Shown here one piece after another: positions 1-10,434 of a stretch of DNA of 64,000 bases. The translations under genes were made by a program, and so were the position numbers. The notes under the pieces are model-generated. The model ran no database searches. It was given only the letters and a program-made list of their open reading frames with translations, and had not been told where the DNA came from. Numbering within the stretch: position 1 is the stretch's first letter; each line of letters starts with the position of its first letter. The stretch comes from Prochlorococcus sp. AG-347-K20 (GTDB taxonomy: Bacteria > Cyanobacteriota > Cyanobacteriia > PCC-6307 > Cyanobiaceae), in NCBI GenBank assembly GCA_003281315.1, contig QCCH01000006.1, positions 28,986-92,985 of the forward strand, written 5' to 3'.

Positions 1-1082
1 TTACTTACTAAACATGCAGAATAATTTGATTGATATGTAATTGGTCTTGGATTATCACTCATACCACCATCAACAGATAAATATGTTCTGATACCAGGAA
101 TTTCTTTAAAAGCCCCAATTTTGTAAATGGTTATGCCTGCTGTAGATACAATAGATCTACCAGGTTCGCACATTAATGTGGGAAGATCTAAGTTGTTTTT
201 TTTACAAGCTTCAACAACGGAAGAAGAAATTGTTTTTACCCATTCATCAATTGAAGGGGGATCATCACTTTCTGTATACCTGATACCTAAACCCCCGCCA
301 ACATTAAGTTCCTCAATATTATGACCGAATTTTTTGGCGTCTAAGATAACCTTTACCATTATTTCTCCCAGATCCTTATGAGGGTCTAGTTCAAAAATCT
401 GTGAACCAATATGAGCATGTAAACCTTTTAATTTTAGGTGCTTTGTGTTGCTGACTCTGTTAAATAGAGTATTTAAATATTCTATTCCGAAACCAAATTT
501 GCTATCAAATGATCCAGTTCTAATATATTCATGTGTATGGCATTCTATTCCAGGAGTAAAGCGAATCATTATTTCTAAATCCTGATTAAATGAATTTGAG
601 ATCTCATCTAATCTTTCTAAGTCGTAATCATTATCTACAATAACCTTAATATTATTTCTAACTGCGAATTTTAATTCTTTGTCTGATTTGTTATTACCAT
701 GAAAGACGATTTTTTCATTTGGAACCCCACCTTTAATAGCAGTTAATAGTTCTCCTTCTGAAACAGCATCAAGTCCTAAACCTTCCGAGGAAACAAGACT
801 ACTCATGAAAATGGAACTATTTGCCTTAGAAGCATATATGGGCAAGGATTTTCCTGGGTAATATTTTTCTAATGCTTTTTTGTACGCTTTACAAGAATTT
901 CTTAAAGTGATTTCATCCAAGATATAAAGAGGAGAGTCATATTTTTTAACTAGTTCTTCAATAGAACATCCACCAACTGACAATTTCCCATCTCTTTGAA
1001 TGGATGTGGTAATGGGCATGATATTTCTGTTAGGACTTTCCAAGTCAATTTTTTGTTTTAAAAAAGATTGTTTTTCTTCCAT
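1..1082 (-). CDS. lysA: Diaminopimelate decarboxylase, C-terminus cut by window edge
   Basis: Catalyses the last step of lysine synthesis, decarboxylating meso-diaminopimelate with pyridoxal phosphate in the cytosol. About 360 codons are visible and the frame stays open to base 1, so roughly the last 90-100 residues lie outside. The PLP-binding lysine is in YASKANSS (about residue 86). The barrel continues with GLHAHIGSQ, the phosphate-binding GGGLGIRY, the CEPGRSIV motif and the substrate-binding DGGMSDNPRP near the cut. The ATG at 1082 is chosen because the N-terminus then has the length usual in picocyanobacteria. It diverges from rimI, so the 87-bp gap must hold both promoters. Identity is secure. 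Confidence 0.95.
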   Translation of the reverse strand, partial: MEEKQSFLKQKIDLESPNRNIMPITTSIQRDGKLSVGGCSIEELVKKYDSPLYILDEITLRNSCKAYKKALEKYYPGKSLPIYASKANSSIFMSSLVSSEGLGLDAVSEGELLTAIKGGVPNEKIVFHGNNKSDKELKFAVRNNIKVIVDNDYDLERLDEISNSFNQDLEIMIRFTPGIECHTHEYIRTGSFDSKFGFGIEYLNTLFNRVSNTKHLKLKGLHAHIGSQIFELDPHKDLGEIMVKVILDAKKFGHNIEELNVGGGLGIRYTESDDPPSIDEWVKTISSSVVEACKKNNLDLPTLMCEPGRSIVSTAGITIYKIGAFKEIPGIRTYLSVDGGMSDNPRPITYQSNYSACLVS

Positions 1083-1169
1083 GGGAGAACTTCAAATAAA
1101 GCTATGCCAAAACTGTCATATTTTATAATGACTTTAGATTTGAACTTACTAGATATAAATACATAATAA

Positions 1170-1610
1170 ATGATATCTATTAAACAAATAAATAAGGAAG
1201 ATATTGATTTATGTTATGAATTAGATTCAAATACCATCTCTCTATGGAGTAAAGAACAATGGGCTAACGAATTCAAAAAAGATGGCATAAAAATTTTTGG
1301 GTTATTAATTAAAAATTTAGTCATTGGAGTATGTGTTTTTCAAGTTGTTCTTGATGAAGCTCAAATAAATTATTTTGTTGTAAATAAGAAATTTAGAAAA
1401 AAGGGATTTGGATCTTATCTTATGAGCTACTTAATAAATAAATGTGAAAAATTAAATTTAAAGAAATTACTATTAGAGGTTTCTCAGAGCAATGTTACTG
1501 CTGAAAGATTTTATAGTCGCTTTGATTTTTCTACTGTGGGAATAAGAAAAAATTATTATAAAGATGGTTCACATGCTCTTTTAAAAGAAAAAAAATTAAC
1601 AACAAAATAA
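1170..1610 (+). CDS. rimI: GNAT N-acetyltransferase, RimI-like
   Basis: A 146-residue single-domain GNAT protein. The acetyl-CoA pyrophosphate loop is visible as RKKGFG (residues 76-81), followed by the helix typical of the fold and a C-terminal FYSRFDF segment that fits the RimI motif (N-x-x-A-x-x-F-Y). RimI acetylates the N-terminal alanine of ribosomal protein S18. That substrate is inferred from similarity; other GNAT roles are possible. It starts with ATG 87 bp from the divergent lysA and lies upstream of clpC in the same direction, with a 178-bp gap that probably contains a separate clpC promoter. Confidence 0.8.
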   Translation: MISIKQINKEDIDLCYELDSNTISLWSKEQWANEFKKDGIKIFGLLIKNLVIGVCVFQVVLDEAQINYFVVNKKFRKKGFGSYLMSYLINKCEKLNLKKLLLEVSQSNVTAERFYSRFDFSTVGIRKNYYKDGSHALLKEKKLTTK

Positions 1611-1788
1611 TGTAAAAATTTAAATGTTCGGATAACCAGAAACCTTGAAATTACTATATTTTCTTGCTATATCACTAAAAAAGTTCAATTTATTTTGATA
1701 AATTATACTTTTGGGTATTCACAAAAGCTCATTCTGAACACAAAATTGACATATTACTGGTAGGTTATTAATAGGATTTAACCTTCTA

Positions 1789-4314
1789 ATGTTTGAAAGA
1801 TTTACAGAAAAGGCTATAAAAGTCATTATGCTTGCTCAAGAGGAAGCTAGAAGACTTGGTCATAATTTTGTTGGAACAGAACAAATTCTTTTGGGGTTAA
1901 TTGGAGAAGGAACTGGGGTCGCAGCGAAAGTACTTAAATCACTGGGAGTTAATTTAAAAGATTCAAGGATAGAGGTAGAAAAGATAATAGGTAGAGGTTC
2001 AGGGTTTGTAGCCGTAGAAATACCTTTTACTCCCAGGGCTAAAAGAGTTTTAGAACTATCTTTGGAAGAGGCTCGTCAACTTGGCCATAATTACATTGGT
2101 ACAGAACATTTATTGTTGGGTTTAATAAGAGAAGGTGAAGGTGTGGCTGCAAGAGTTCTTGAAAATCTTAATATTGACCTTACAAAAGTTAGAACTCAAG
2201 TTATAAGGATGCTTGGAGAAACCGCCGAAGTTGGCACAGGGGCAAGTACAACTAAGGGCAACTTAAAAACTGCTACTCTTGATGAATTTGGAACAAATTT
2301 AACAAAATTAGCAAGTGAATCAAAATTAGATCCAGTGGTTGGACGCCATTCAGAAATAGATCGTGTAGTTCAAATACTAGGTAGGAGGACAAAAAATAAT
2401 CCTGTTCTTATTGGGGAGCCAGGTGTAGGTAAAACAGCTATCGCAGAAGGTCTAGCTCAAAGAATACAAACTGGGGATATTCCAGACATACTTGAAGATA
2501 AAAGAGTTTTGACTCTTGATATAGGCCTTTTGGTAGCAGGAACAAAATATAGAGGTGAATTTGAAGAAAGGTTAAAAAAAATAATGGAAGAAATTAAATC
2601 AGCAGGTAACGTCATTCTTGTCATAGATGAAGTGCATACTTTAATTGGTGCAGGAGCTGCTGAAGGAGCTATAGATGCAGCAAATATACTAAAGCCAGCA
2701 TTAGCTAGAGGGGAACTCCAATGTATTGGAGCAACAACTCTAGATGAATATAGAAAACATATTGAAAGAGATGCTGCTCTAGAAAGAAGATTCCAGCCTG
2801 TAATGGTAGGGGAGCCATCTATTGAAGATACAATCGAAATTCTAAAAGGTCTTAGAGAGCGTTACGAACAACATCATCGTCTAAAAATTACTGATGATGC
2901 GCTAGAGGCCGCCGCTCATTTAGGCGACCGTTACATATCTGACAGATTTTTACCTGATAAGGCTATTGATCTCATTGACGAAGCAGGAAGTAGAGTACGT
3001 CTAATAAACTCTAAACTTCCGCCTGAAGCAAGACAAATAGATAGAGAACTAAGACAAGTCCAAAAACAGAAGGAAGAATCTGTAAGAGATCAAAATTTCG
3101 ATCAAGCTGGCCAATTACGCGAAAAAGAGATGGAATTGTCTGCAAAAATTAAAGAGGTTTTGGATAATAAAAAAGAATCTACAGCTGGAGATCAATCCGA
3201 TGCAGATAATTCTATAAAAAGTGATTCAAAACTTTTACAAAGTCCCCTTGTTAGTGAGGAGGATGTAGCTCATATTGTGGCTTCATGGACAGGTGTTCCT
3301 GTTCAAAAATTAACAGAAACTGAATCAGTCAAGCTTCTTAACATGGAGGAAACACTTCACCAAAGGCTAATTGGACAAGACGAAGCTGTAAAGGCTGTCT
3401 CAAGAGCTATAAGAAGAGCAAGAGTTGGATTAAAAAATCCTAATAGACCCATAGCAAGTTTTATCTTTTCTGGACCTACCGGTGTTGGTAAAACTGAATT
3501 GACTAAATCATTGGCTTCATATTTCTTCGGTAGTGAAGAAGCAATGATTAGATTAGATATGTCTGAATTTATGGAAAGACATACAGTTAGTAAACTAATA
3601 GGTTCACCTCCTGGTTATGTTGGTTTTAATGAAGGTGGTCAGCTTACTGAAGCTGTTAGAAGACGTCCTTATACCGTCGTTTTATTTGATGAAGTTGAAA
3701 AGGCGCATCCAGATGTTTTCAACTTATTACTGCAACTACTTGAAGACGGAAGATTAACTGACTCCAAAGGTAGAACTGTAGATTTTAAAAATACATTGTT
3801 AATAATGACCTCTAATATCGGTTCAAAAGTAATCGAGAAAGGTGGTGGCGGACTAGGATTCGAATTCTCAGGTGATTCAGTTGAAGATAGCCAGTACAAC
3901 AGAATTAAATCACTAGTTAATGAAGAACTTAAGCAATACTTTAGGCCTGAATTTTTAAATAGGCTTGATGAAATAATTGTATTCAGACAATTAACTAAAA
4001 ATGAAGTTAAAGAAATTGCTGAAATAATGTTGGAAGAAGTTTTTGTCCGACTACAGGACAAAGGTATTAAATTAAATGTTACTGATGCTTTCAAAGAAAG
4101 ACTTGTTGAAGAAGGTTACAATCCTTCATACGGAGCAAGACCTTTGAGAAGGGCAGTTATGCGTTTATTAGAAGATAGTTTGGCTGAAGAAGTTCTTTCT
4201 GGGAGAATTAAGGATGGAGATAATGCTTTAGTTGATATAGATGATAATAAAAAAGTTACAATAAATATTTCTACTGAAGAATCTTCTCAAGAGTTAGCAG
4301 GAGCTAACTTCTAA
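1789..4314 (+). CDS. clpC: ATP-dependent Clp protease ATP-binding subunit ClpC
   Basis: An HSP100/Clp unfoldase of 841 residues, the usual ClpC length. It feeds substrates to ClpP and is an essential stromal-type chaperone in cyanobacteria. Two Clp-N repeats occupy residues 1-145. The first AAA+ domain has Walker A GEPGVGKT at 209-216, and a UVR-type coiled coil (about 425-460) forms the ClpC-specific middle region. The second AAA+ domain carries [10 protein letters not shown], followed by the Clp C-terminal small domain. The preceding 178-bp spacer is A+T-rich and shows no gene. It is followed after 15 bp by the dehydrogenase-like gene, so co-transcription is likely. Confidence 0.98.
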   Translation: MFERFTEKAIKVIMLAQEEARRLGHNFVGTEQILLGLIGEGTGVAAKVLKSLGVNLKDSRIEVEKIIGRGSGFVAVEIPFTPRAKRVLELSLEEARQLGHNYIGTEHLLLGLIREGEGVAARVLENLNIDLTKVRTQVIRMLGETAEVGTGASTTKGNLKTATLDEFGTNLTKLASESKLDPVVGRHSEIDRVVQILGRRTKNNPVLIGEPGVGKTAIAEGLAQRIQTGDIPDILEDKRVLTLDIGLLVAGTKYRGEFEERLKKIMEEIKSAGNVILVIDEVHTLIGAGAAEGAIDAANILKPALARGELQCIGATTLDEYRKHIERDAALERRFQPVMVGEPSIEDTIEILKGLRERYEQHHRLKITDDALEAAAHLGDRYISDRFLPDKAIDLIDEAGSRVRLINSKLPPEARQIDRELRQVQKQKEESVRDQNFDQAGQLREKEMELSAKIKEVLDNKKESTAGDQSDADNSIKSDSKLLQSPLVSEEDVAHIVASWTGVPVQKLTETESVKLLNMEETLHQRLIGQDEAVKAVSRAIRRARVGLKNPNRPIASFIFSGPTGVGKTELTKSLASYFFGSEEAMIRLDMSEFMERHTVSKLIGSPPGYVGFNEGGQLTEAVRRRPYTVVLFDEVEKAHPDVFNLLLQLLEDGRLTDSKGRTVDFKNTLLIMTSNIGSKVIEKGGGGLGFEFSGDSVEDSQYNRIKSLVNEELKQYFRPEFLNRLDEIIVFRQLTKNEVKEIAEIMLEEVFVRLQDKGIKLNVTDAFKERLVEEGYNPSYGARPLRRAVMRLLEDSLAEEVLSGRIKDGDNALVDIDDNKKVTINISTEESSQELAGANF

Positions 4315-4329
4315 TCATTCAAAGTAAAT

Positions 4330-5421
4330 ATGCAGTCTATCTCTCCAGAAACTATATACAGGGGAAATTCTGCTTGGGAAAAATCTTTACCTCAAATTAC
4401 TAAATTAACTAAAAGTCCATTAATTCTAGGTAGAGGGATTCAAACGAATAATTTGAGAAATAATATTTTTAATGATTTAAAAAATCAAAAACTTAATGTA
4501 AATTCTGCTAATTTACAATTTGATTGTTGTTACGAAGATATTTCAAGAGTTAAGAATATTATTTCAAATAATAATAATGATTGTGTTATCGCAGCTGGAG
4601 GTGGCAAAGTTCTAGACTCTGGAAAATATATAGCCGATTCTCTTAATATCCCTTGTATTACAGTTCCCCTTAGCGCCTCTACATGTGCTGGTTGGACAGC
4701 CTTATCGAATATTTATACAAAGGATGGTCAATTTATAAAAGATGTTGCATTAGGATCTTGTCCGAAAATACTAGTTTTTGATCATAAATTTATTCAAACA
4801 GCTCCATCAAGAACACTTGCAAGTGGCATAGCAGATGCCTTGGCAAAATGGTACGAATCCTCAATAACAAGTTCAAAAATAGATGACGGTCTTGTTCAAC
4901 AAGCAATTCAGATATCAAGAGTTTTAAGAGATCAACTATTAATAGATGGAGGAAAAGCATTTAAGGGTCAATTTGAGAATTATCTATCTTGGCAAAATAC
5001 TGTAGATGCATGTGGACTTACAGCAGGATTAGTTGGCGGTATTGGTGGAGAAAAATGTAGGACTGCAGCAGCACATGCTATTCATAATGCAATTACTCAG
5101 ATAATTACCCCTAATAAATTCTTACATGGTGAGATTGTTGGGGTTGGTTTATTATTACAATTAAGAATAGAAGAAATGAAAAATAATAATAAATTAGCTG
5201 ATCAATCAATCAAACAATTATTTGTACTTATGAAAGAATTGAATTTGCCAACTACTATCGGACAACTTGGAATAAATGTTTTTGAAAATAATAATTTAGA
5301 GAAAATTGCTGATTTTACTTGTCGAGATAAATCTGAGATTCACTTTTTGCCTTTTGAAATTAATAAACTGGACATAATAGAGGTTATTTCAAATTTTGAA
5401 CAACAAAAAATTAAAACATAA
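4330..5421 (+). CDS. Glycerol dehydrogenase-like metal-dependent alcohol dehydrogenase
   Basis: A 363-residue member of the iron-containing/glycerol dehydrogenase superfamily. The N-terminal half has the NAD-binding glycine segment AAGGGKVLDSGKYIAD and the PLSASTCAG stretch seen in glycerol dehydrogenases. The C-terminal helical half supplies metal ligands, apparently D in GIADALAKWYE and histidines in AHAIHNA and FLHGEIVG. True glycerol oxidation is not proven, because cyanobacterial relatives are often annotated only as glycerol dehydrogenase family; other polyols or a sn-glycerol-1-phosphate-like substrate are possible. It lies 15 bp after clpC and 6 bp before the hydrolase, so it is probably operonic. 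Confidence 0.75.
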   Translation: MQSISPETIYRGNSAWEKSLPQITKLTKSPLILGRGIQTNNLRNNIFNDLKNQKLNVNSANLQFDCCYEDISRVKNIISNNNNDCVIAAGGGKVLDSGKYIADSLNIPCITVPLSASTCAGWTALSNIYTKDGQFIKDVALGSCPKILVFDHKFIQTAPSRTLASGIADALAKWYESSITSSKIDDGLVQQAIQISRVLRDQLLIDGGKAFKGQFENYLSWQNTVDACGLTAGLVGGIGGEKCRTAAAHAIHNAITQIITPNKFLHGEIVGVGLLLQLRIEEMKNNNKLADQSIKQLFVLMKELNLPTTIGQLGINVFENNNLEKIADFTCRDKSEIHFLPFEINKLDIIEVISNFEQQKIKT

Positions 5422-5427
5422 ATATTT

Positions 5428-6327
5428 TTGACTAAAAACAAATTTGAACAATTAAGTGATTTAAATGCAGAATTTTTCGAAAGTGCCAAATTGTCACTAT
5501 TAGATCCTTTAGGTCTTTATTTGGCAAATGATGTTAAGTGGATAAAACTCAACCAAAATTGGAACTCCTTAAAATTTCCAGTAGTTATGGGAGGGAAAGG
5601 TCAACCTATACTTCTTCTACATGGCTTTGATAGTAGTTTTTTAGAATTCAGAAGAATATATAAATCACTAAAAAGAAATTTTCAAGTTATCGTTCCTGAT
5701 CTTCTGGGTTTTGGTTTTAGTCCCAGGTGCGCAACAAATGAATACAATTCCTCAAAAATAATTTCGCATTTAATTGATCTCCTTAAGACGTTAAAAATAA
5801 CAAAGAATCTAAAAATTATAGGTGCCTCTATGGGAGGATCAACAGCTTTAAAACTTGCTTTTGAAATACCTGATTCTATTGAAAAAATTATCCTTTTGTC
5901 CCCCGCCGGATTGTTTGGAGAACCTAAGAGTATCCCTTTTCCTCTTAACCAAATTGGTGCCTCATTTCTTGGATTGCCTCAGGTTAGAAAAAGTCTTTGT
6001 AGACAAGCATTTGCTTTTCCTGATGAATGCGTTGGTAAGATGGAAGAGCAAATTGCTTCGATTCATTTAGGTTGTAAAGGATGGAGGAATTCACTTGCAT
6101 CATTTGCAAAAAGTGGTGGGTTTGCAGGAACTCAAAAATATATCCAAAATATCCCAATTAAAACATTATGTGGGGAAAATGATCGAATTCTTGGAAAAAA
6201 AGAGCTTAAAAAAATAGGAAATATTGAAAAATTTAATTTTGTAAGGTTAAAAAATTGTGGTCATCTTCCACATATAGATCTTCCATCATTATCTAGTAAA
6301 ATTATCCAAGATTATTTTTTGGAATAA
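5428..6327 (+). CDS. Alpha/beta hydrolase fold protein
   Basis: A 299-residue soluble alpha/beta hydrolase. The oxyanion-hole region is LLHGFDSS, the nucleophile elbow is GASMGGS (Ser near residue 136), the acidic residue is probably D in GENDRI, and the catalytic histidine is in KNCGHLPH near the C-terminus. The full triad suggests an active esterase, lipase or related enzyme; the substrate is unknown. The start is taken as TTG at 5428, just 6 bp after the preceding stop, since no suitable ATG is found upstream. It ends 12 bp before the convergent cdsA stop. Confidence 0.8.
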   Translation: MTKNKFEQLSDLNAEFFESAKLSLLDPLGLYLANDVKWIKLNQNWNSLKFPVVMGGKGQPILLLHGFDSSFLEFRRIYKSLKRNFQVIVPDLLGFGFSPRCATNEYNSSKIISHLIDLLKTLKITKNLKIIGASMGGSTALKLAFEIPDSIEKIILLSPAGLFGEPKSIPFPLNQIGASFLGLPQVRKSLCRQAFAFPDECVGKMEEQIASIHLGCKGWRNSLASFAKSGGFAGTQKYIQNIPIKTLCGENDRILGKKELKKIGNIEKFNFVRLKNCGHLPHIDLPSLSSKIIQDYFLE

Positions 6328-6339
6328 ATGATTTTTTAA

Positions 6340-7197
6340 TTAATTTAGATACTTGAGAATTATAAAAATATAATATAAAACAGATGGAGTAAAGATGTAA
6401 CTGTCAATTCTGTCAAGGATCCCTCCATGTCCCGGTAAAAAAGTTCCGGAATCTTTTATTTTTGCATCTCTCTTCATCATAGATTCAATTAAATCTCCAA
6501 CTAATGCCATAAGAGAAATTGAAATCCCATATATTATTCCAACAAATAATGGATTTTCCCAATTCAATAAAAATGCGAAAATTATTGCAAGTAAAGTTGA
6601 ACAGGATATTCCTCCAATTAAACCTTCTATAGTTTTGCTCGGAGATATTGGAGATAGAGATGTTTTACCAAATGACTTCCCAATAAAATAAGAACCAATA
6701 TCACTAGCTACAATTAAAAAGCAAGAAGTTAAAGTTAAATGCAGACCAGTAGTATTTGATAAGTTCTCAAACGACATAAAACCCTGATTTGAACTTATTA
6801 TCACTGAATCTAATCCCCTTAACTTAATCCAGTAACTAGGTAAAAAACCTAAATAGAATAATCCAAAAATAGAGGCTGCAATATCTGAAATTGTCCCAGG
6901 TTTTGGTTGCAAAAGTAACCAAGTACATATCCCAACTGAACATATTGGCAAAATTGAATTTGAAATTTCTCCTTCAAGCAAACCAATAGTCTCAAGATAA
7001 GTAGAAATTATAATAATAAAGGATGAAAATAATGTGGTTTTTGTAGCTGGTCTTATTCCTTTAAATTCTGCCATTCTAAAAAATTCTAATAATGCTAGAT
7101 ATGTAAGCAAAGCAGTTGCCAATGTAAAAAACCATCCCCCCATCAAAACAACAATTAAACCAAAAATTCCTATAAGTAACCCGCTTCTTAATCTCAT
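6340..7197 (-). CDS. cdsA: Phosphatidate cytidylyltransferase
   Basis: Makes CDP-diacylglycerol from phosphatidate and CTP at the membrane, the precursor of phosphatidylglycerol, which photosystems need. The 285-residue protein has about eight hydrophobic segments. The family signature is at the C-terminal end: MMKRDAKIKDSGTFLPGHGG followed by ILDRIDS, with the conserved lysine, aspartate and His-Gly-Gly. It lies 9 bp downstream of the decarboxylase-like gene on the same strand and is convergent with the hydrolase gene. Confidence 0.93.
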   Translation of the reverse strand: MRLRSGLLIGIFGLIVVLMGGWFFTLATALLTYLALLEFFRMAEFKGIRPATKTTLFSSFIIIISTYLETIGLLEGEISNSILPICSVGICTWLLLQPKPGTISDIAASIFGLFYLGFLPSYWIKLRGLDSVIISSNQGFMSFENLSNTTGLHLTLTSCFLIVASDIGSYFIGKSFGKTSLSPISPSKTIEGLIGGISCSTLLAIIFAFLLNWENPLFVGIIYGISISLMALVGDLIESMMKRDAKIKDSGTFLPGHGGILDRIDSYIFTPSVLYYIFIILKYLN

Positions 7198-7206
7198 ATG
7201 AAATTG

Positions 7207-8604
7207 CTATGTTTCTAAGACTCTTATATTAAAATTTACCAGATCCTTGTTGCATAAACTTTGATTATTTATGCAATTAAACCTATCTATATCAATTTTT
7301 TCGCCAGGAACTAGTAGAGGTATCCCAGGAGGATAAGGGCAAATAATATCTCCAGATATTTCATTTAATGATTGTGAGAAAGGAATACTCCGACAATTAC
7401 TTCTCCAAGCAATTCCAATTTCGATTTCGGGAGCTTGAACTAATTTAAAGGGCGACCTGAGCACTTCTAAACTTTTTGATTTTTTGGAATTTAATAGTAA
7501 TTTTTTCCATAACTTTTCAAATAAATTAAGAAAATCTTTTTGATTTCCAAATCCTAAGCAAAAAGTGAGAGTCATCATTTCTGGTAATTCGGCAATAAGT
7601 CCATTTCTATAAAAAAAATTATCAGCAGTAAAACCATCAATCCCAGCCTTAGAGGTATTTACTACAATTTTTAAAGGGTCTTGAGTTTCTATGAGAGGAA
7701 TATTTTTTTGAATTAATTTTTTATAAATACTTTTTGCCTCTAAAATTCTTTTTTGATATTTTGATAAACTTTTTTTGTTAAGCCAGTCCCTAATAGACTC
7801 TTCACAAGAAGAAAGTAACAAGGAACTTGGACTGGTGGTTTGCAGTAAATTAATACTTTTGATTAATTTATCTTCATTTATAAGATTCCCTTTGTACCAA
7901 AGTACCGCGGTTTGAGTTAATCCATTGAGTGACTTATGCAATGAATTAACCACTAAATCAGCGTTTGATGATAAGGCCGGTTTTGGTAAATTAAGATTTT
8001 CACAAAAAAGGAAATATGAACCATGAGCTTCATCAACTAAAACAGGTAATTTTTTTTGATGACAACAATCTATTAAAGGCTCTAAATCTCCGGCATAACC
8101 TTGATAAGAAGGGTTTACAAGAATAACCCCTGCAATTTTATTCTCATCAAAATTTAATTTTTTAAATACATTTTCCAACCAAATTTTAGTAATTGGTTTG
8201 TAATGACCCGTTATGGTTGAAAATTCTAAGTCAAAAAATATTGGATTTATATGCTGCATCGCACAGATTTTTATGACACTTATATGGACATTTCTAGGCA
8301 TCAGGATATTTTCGCCTGGATTTGCCATTGCAATTACTGCTGATTGTATTAATCCGGAAGCTCCATTAACTCCAAAAAAACATCCTTTAGCTCCAAATTT
8401 GTCGGAGAATTCTCTTTGAGATTTAGCAATTAATCCGCTTTGGGATAGTGGGGAGCCTATTTCTGGTAGTTCGGGCAAGTCCCAATACCCAGGTGGATTT
8501 TTTAACAACTTCACTAATTTCTTTGGTAAAGCTGCCCCTCTGTTATGAGCGGGAAAGAATAAAGACTTTAAAAACTTTTTAGTTAGAAAAGATGAAATGC
8601 TCAT
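7207..8604 (-). CDS. Orn/Lys/Arg decarboxylase family 1 protein (PLP-dependent)
   Basis: A 465-residue fold-type I PLP enzyme of the Orn/Lys/Arg decarboxylase family. The cofactor aspartate and histidine are in VDEAHGSYFLF, and the Schiff-base lysine is in NSLHKSLNGLTQTA. The C-terminal part contains CPYPPGIPLLVPGE, a hallmark of the family's C-terminal domain. It is shorter than the large enterobacterial decarboxylases because the wing domain is absent. Candidate reactions are arginine, lysine or ornithine decarboxylation, feeding polyamine synthesis; the substrate cannot be fixed from sequence. It is probably transcribed together with cdsA (9-bp gap). Confidence 0.85.
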   Translation of the reverse strand: MSISSFLTKKFLKSLFFPAHNRGAALPKKLVKLLKNPPGYWDLPELPEIGSPLSQSGLIAKSQREFSDKFGAKGCFFGVNGASGLIQSAVIAMANPGENILMPRNVHISVIKICAMQHINPIFFDLEFSTITGHYKPITKIWLENVFKKLNFDENKIAGVILVNPSYQGYAGDLEPLIDCCHQKKLPVLVDEAHGSYFLFCENLNLPKPALSSNADLVVNSLHKSLNGLTQTAVLWYKGNLINEDKLIKSINLLQTTSPSSLLLSSCEESIRDWLNKKSLSKYQKRILEAKSIYKKLIQKNIPLIETQDPLKIVVNTSKAGIDGFTADNFFYRNGLIAELPEMMTLTFCLGFGNQKDFLNLFEKLWKKLLLNSKKSKSLEVLRSPFKLVQAPEIEIGIAWRSNCRSIPFSQSLNEISGDIICPYPPGIPLLVPGEKIDIDRFNCINNQSLCNKDLVNFNIRVLET

Positions 8605-8668
8605 AAAGTATTATTGACATATATAGAATGGACTACATGGTAATCTTTTTTGATATTTTTAAACTTTA

Positions 8669-10324
8669 ATGAAAAGATCTTATTCGGAATATTCAGCAAA
8701 AGAAGACTTTCTTTGGTTAATTTTGAGACCATGGATTTTTATCCCAAGAGTTTTATATATCCTTTTAACTTTTATTTTTCTTTTTTTAAGAATACTTTTT
8801 CAAGGTAACAGTAAAAATAAAAATGTACAAAAAAATCTCTCGAAATATCTTTTTGATGTAATAACGGATTTAGGGCCTTGTTTTATCAAATTAGGGCAAG
8901 CACTCTCAACTAGACCAGATCTTGTTAGACAAGATTGGCTTACTGAACTTACAAATTTACAAGATAATCTCCCAGCATTTGAACACAAAATTGCTTTAAA
9001 AATTATTGAAGAGGAACTTGGATCTCCTGCTAATGAATTATTTGAAGAGTTTCCAGATAGTCCTATTGCTTCAGCAAGCTTAGGTCAAGTTTATAAAGCA
9101 AAATTAAATAATTCTTATCTAGCTGTGAAAGTACAACGGCCAAATTTATACTTCCTTATAAGAAGGGATGTTATAATCTTAAGGTTTTTAGGAACTTTTT
9201 TATCCCCACTCTTACCATTAAATATAGGTGTTGGAATTGGAGAGATAATAGATGAATTCGGTAAGGCACTTTTTGATGAAATTGACTATCTAAAAGAGGC
9301 CGAAAATGCTTTGAGGTTTGCAAATTTATTCAAAGAAAATCCAAATATTTTTATTCCTAAATTAGAAAAACAGTTTTCATCCAAAAGGGTAATCACAACT
9401 TCTTGGATTGATGGAGTTAAGTTAAGAGATCGATTTTTACTAGAGGAAAATAACTTAATACCTGCTTCGTTTATAAAAACATGTGTAATCAGTGGACTGC
9501 AGCAATTATTTGAATTTGGATATTTTCATGCAGACCCACATCCAGGAAATATGTTTGCTCTCAAAGGAGGAAATGCAGATTGTGGGAATTTAGCTTATGT
9601 TGATTTTGGAATGATGGATACTATTACAAATTCAGATAGACTTACTCTTATTAAGGCAATTGTCCACATAATAAACGAAGAATATTATCTTCTCGCAGAA
9701 GATTTCCAGAAATTAGGTTTTTTAACCAAAGAACAAGATCTTCAAAAACTTGTTGAACCATTAAAAGAAGTTCTAGGAGGATCTTTTGGCGCTGAGGTTG
9801 GTAATTTTAATCTTAAAAATGTAACTGACAAATTCTCAAAACTAATGTATTCCTATCCTTTCAGAGTTCCTAGTAGGTTTGCCTTAATAATAAGAGCCGT
9901 TGTTAGTCAAGAGGGTTTAGCACTAAGGTTAGATCCAGAATTTAAAATTCTAAAGATAGCTTATCCATATATTGCAAAAAAACTACTGACCGATAATTCT
10001 GAAGAAATTTTAGACATACTTTTAGAAGTCGTTTTTGATAAAAAAGGTCAAATCCAAATAGAAAAAGTTGAAAGTTTACTAAACATTTTATTTAGAGATT
10101 CAGAGAATATTAATTCAGATCTCATACCAGTTGCGAACGCTGGATTGAAATTATTTGTCAGTAAAAAAGGATCCGAAGTTAGGAAGAATCTTCTTTTAAG
10201 TCTTATAAAAGATGAAAAATTAGAATTTACTGATGCAAAAAAACTCTTAGCTTTAATTAGAGATACTTTTAGCCCTCTAAACATTGCAAAAAGTGCAGTA
10301 CAAAATATTATTTCAACAGTTTAG
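8669..10324 (+). CDS. ABC1/UbiB family atypical protein kinase
   Basis: A 551-residue ABC1K/UbiB protein. All family marks are present: the KxGQ-type FIKLGQALSTRPDL, the alanine-rich nucleotide loop ASASLGQVY that replaces a glycine-rich loop, the ATP-anchoring lysine in AVKVQRP, the catalytic HADPHPGNMF, and the metal-binding YVDFGMMD. An N-terminal hydrophobic stretch (about residues 22-48) suggests membrane association. Family members support quinone (plastoquinone, tocopherol) metabolism in thylakoids and plastoglobules; that role is inferred. It is divergent from the decarboxylase gene, with a 64-bp spacer. Confidence 0.9.
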   Translation: MKRSYSEYSAKEDFLWLILRPWIFIPRVLYILLTFIFLFLRILFQGNSKNKNVQKNLSKYLFDVITDLGPCFIKLGQALSTRPDLVRQDWLTELTNLQDNLPAFEHKIALKIIEEELGSPANELFEEFPDSPIASASLGQVYKAKLNNSYLAVKVQRPNLYFLIRRDVIILRFLGTFLSPLLPLNIGVGIGEIIDEFGKALFDEIDYLKEAENALRFANLFKENPNIFIPKLEKQFSSKRVITTSWIDGVKLRDRFLLEENNLIPASFIKTCVISGLQQLFEFGYFHADPHPGNMFALKGGNADCGNLAYVDFGMMDTITNSDRLTLIKAIVHIINEEYYLLAEDFQKLGFLTKEQDLQKLVEPLKEVLGGSFGAEVGNFNLKNVTDKFSKLMYSYPFRVPSRFALIIRAVVSQEGLALRLDPEFKILKIAYPYIAKKLLTDNSEEILDILLEVVFDKKGQIQIEKVESLLNILFRDSENINSDLIPVANAGLKLFVSKKGSEVRKNLLLSLIKDEKLEFTDAKKLLALIRDTFSPLNIAKSAVQNIISTV

Positions 10325-10434
10325 TTTTTCATATTTATAGTTAATTAACTTACCTATGAATTTAATTCTATTAGAATTGGATGTAATAGTTTAAAAATGA
10401 GAAGTAAAAGGATTATTTAGCTTTGGAAGATTAA

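Noticed and set aside
127..324. 65-codon plus-strand frame inside lysA
   Set aside because: Antisense of the conserved lysA C-terminal half.
3669..4094. 141-codon open frame on the minus strand within clpC
   Set aside because: Antisense to a conserved gene in the Walker and C-terminal region; low-complexity Ser/Leu composition and no known motif.
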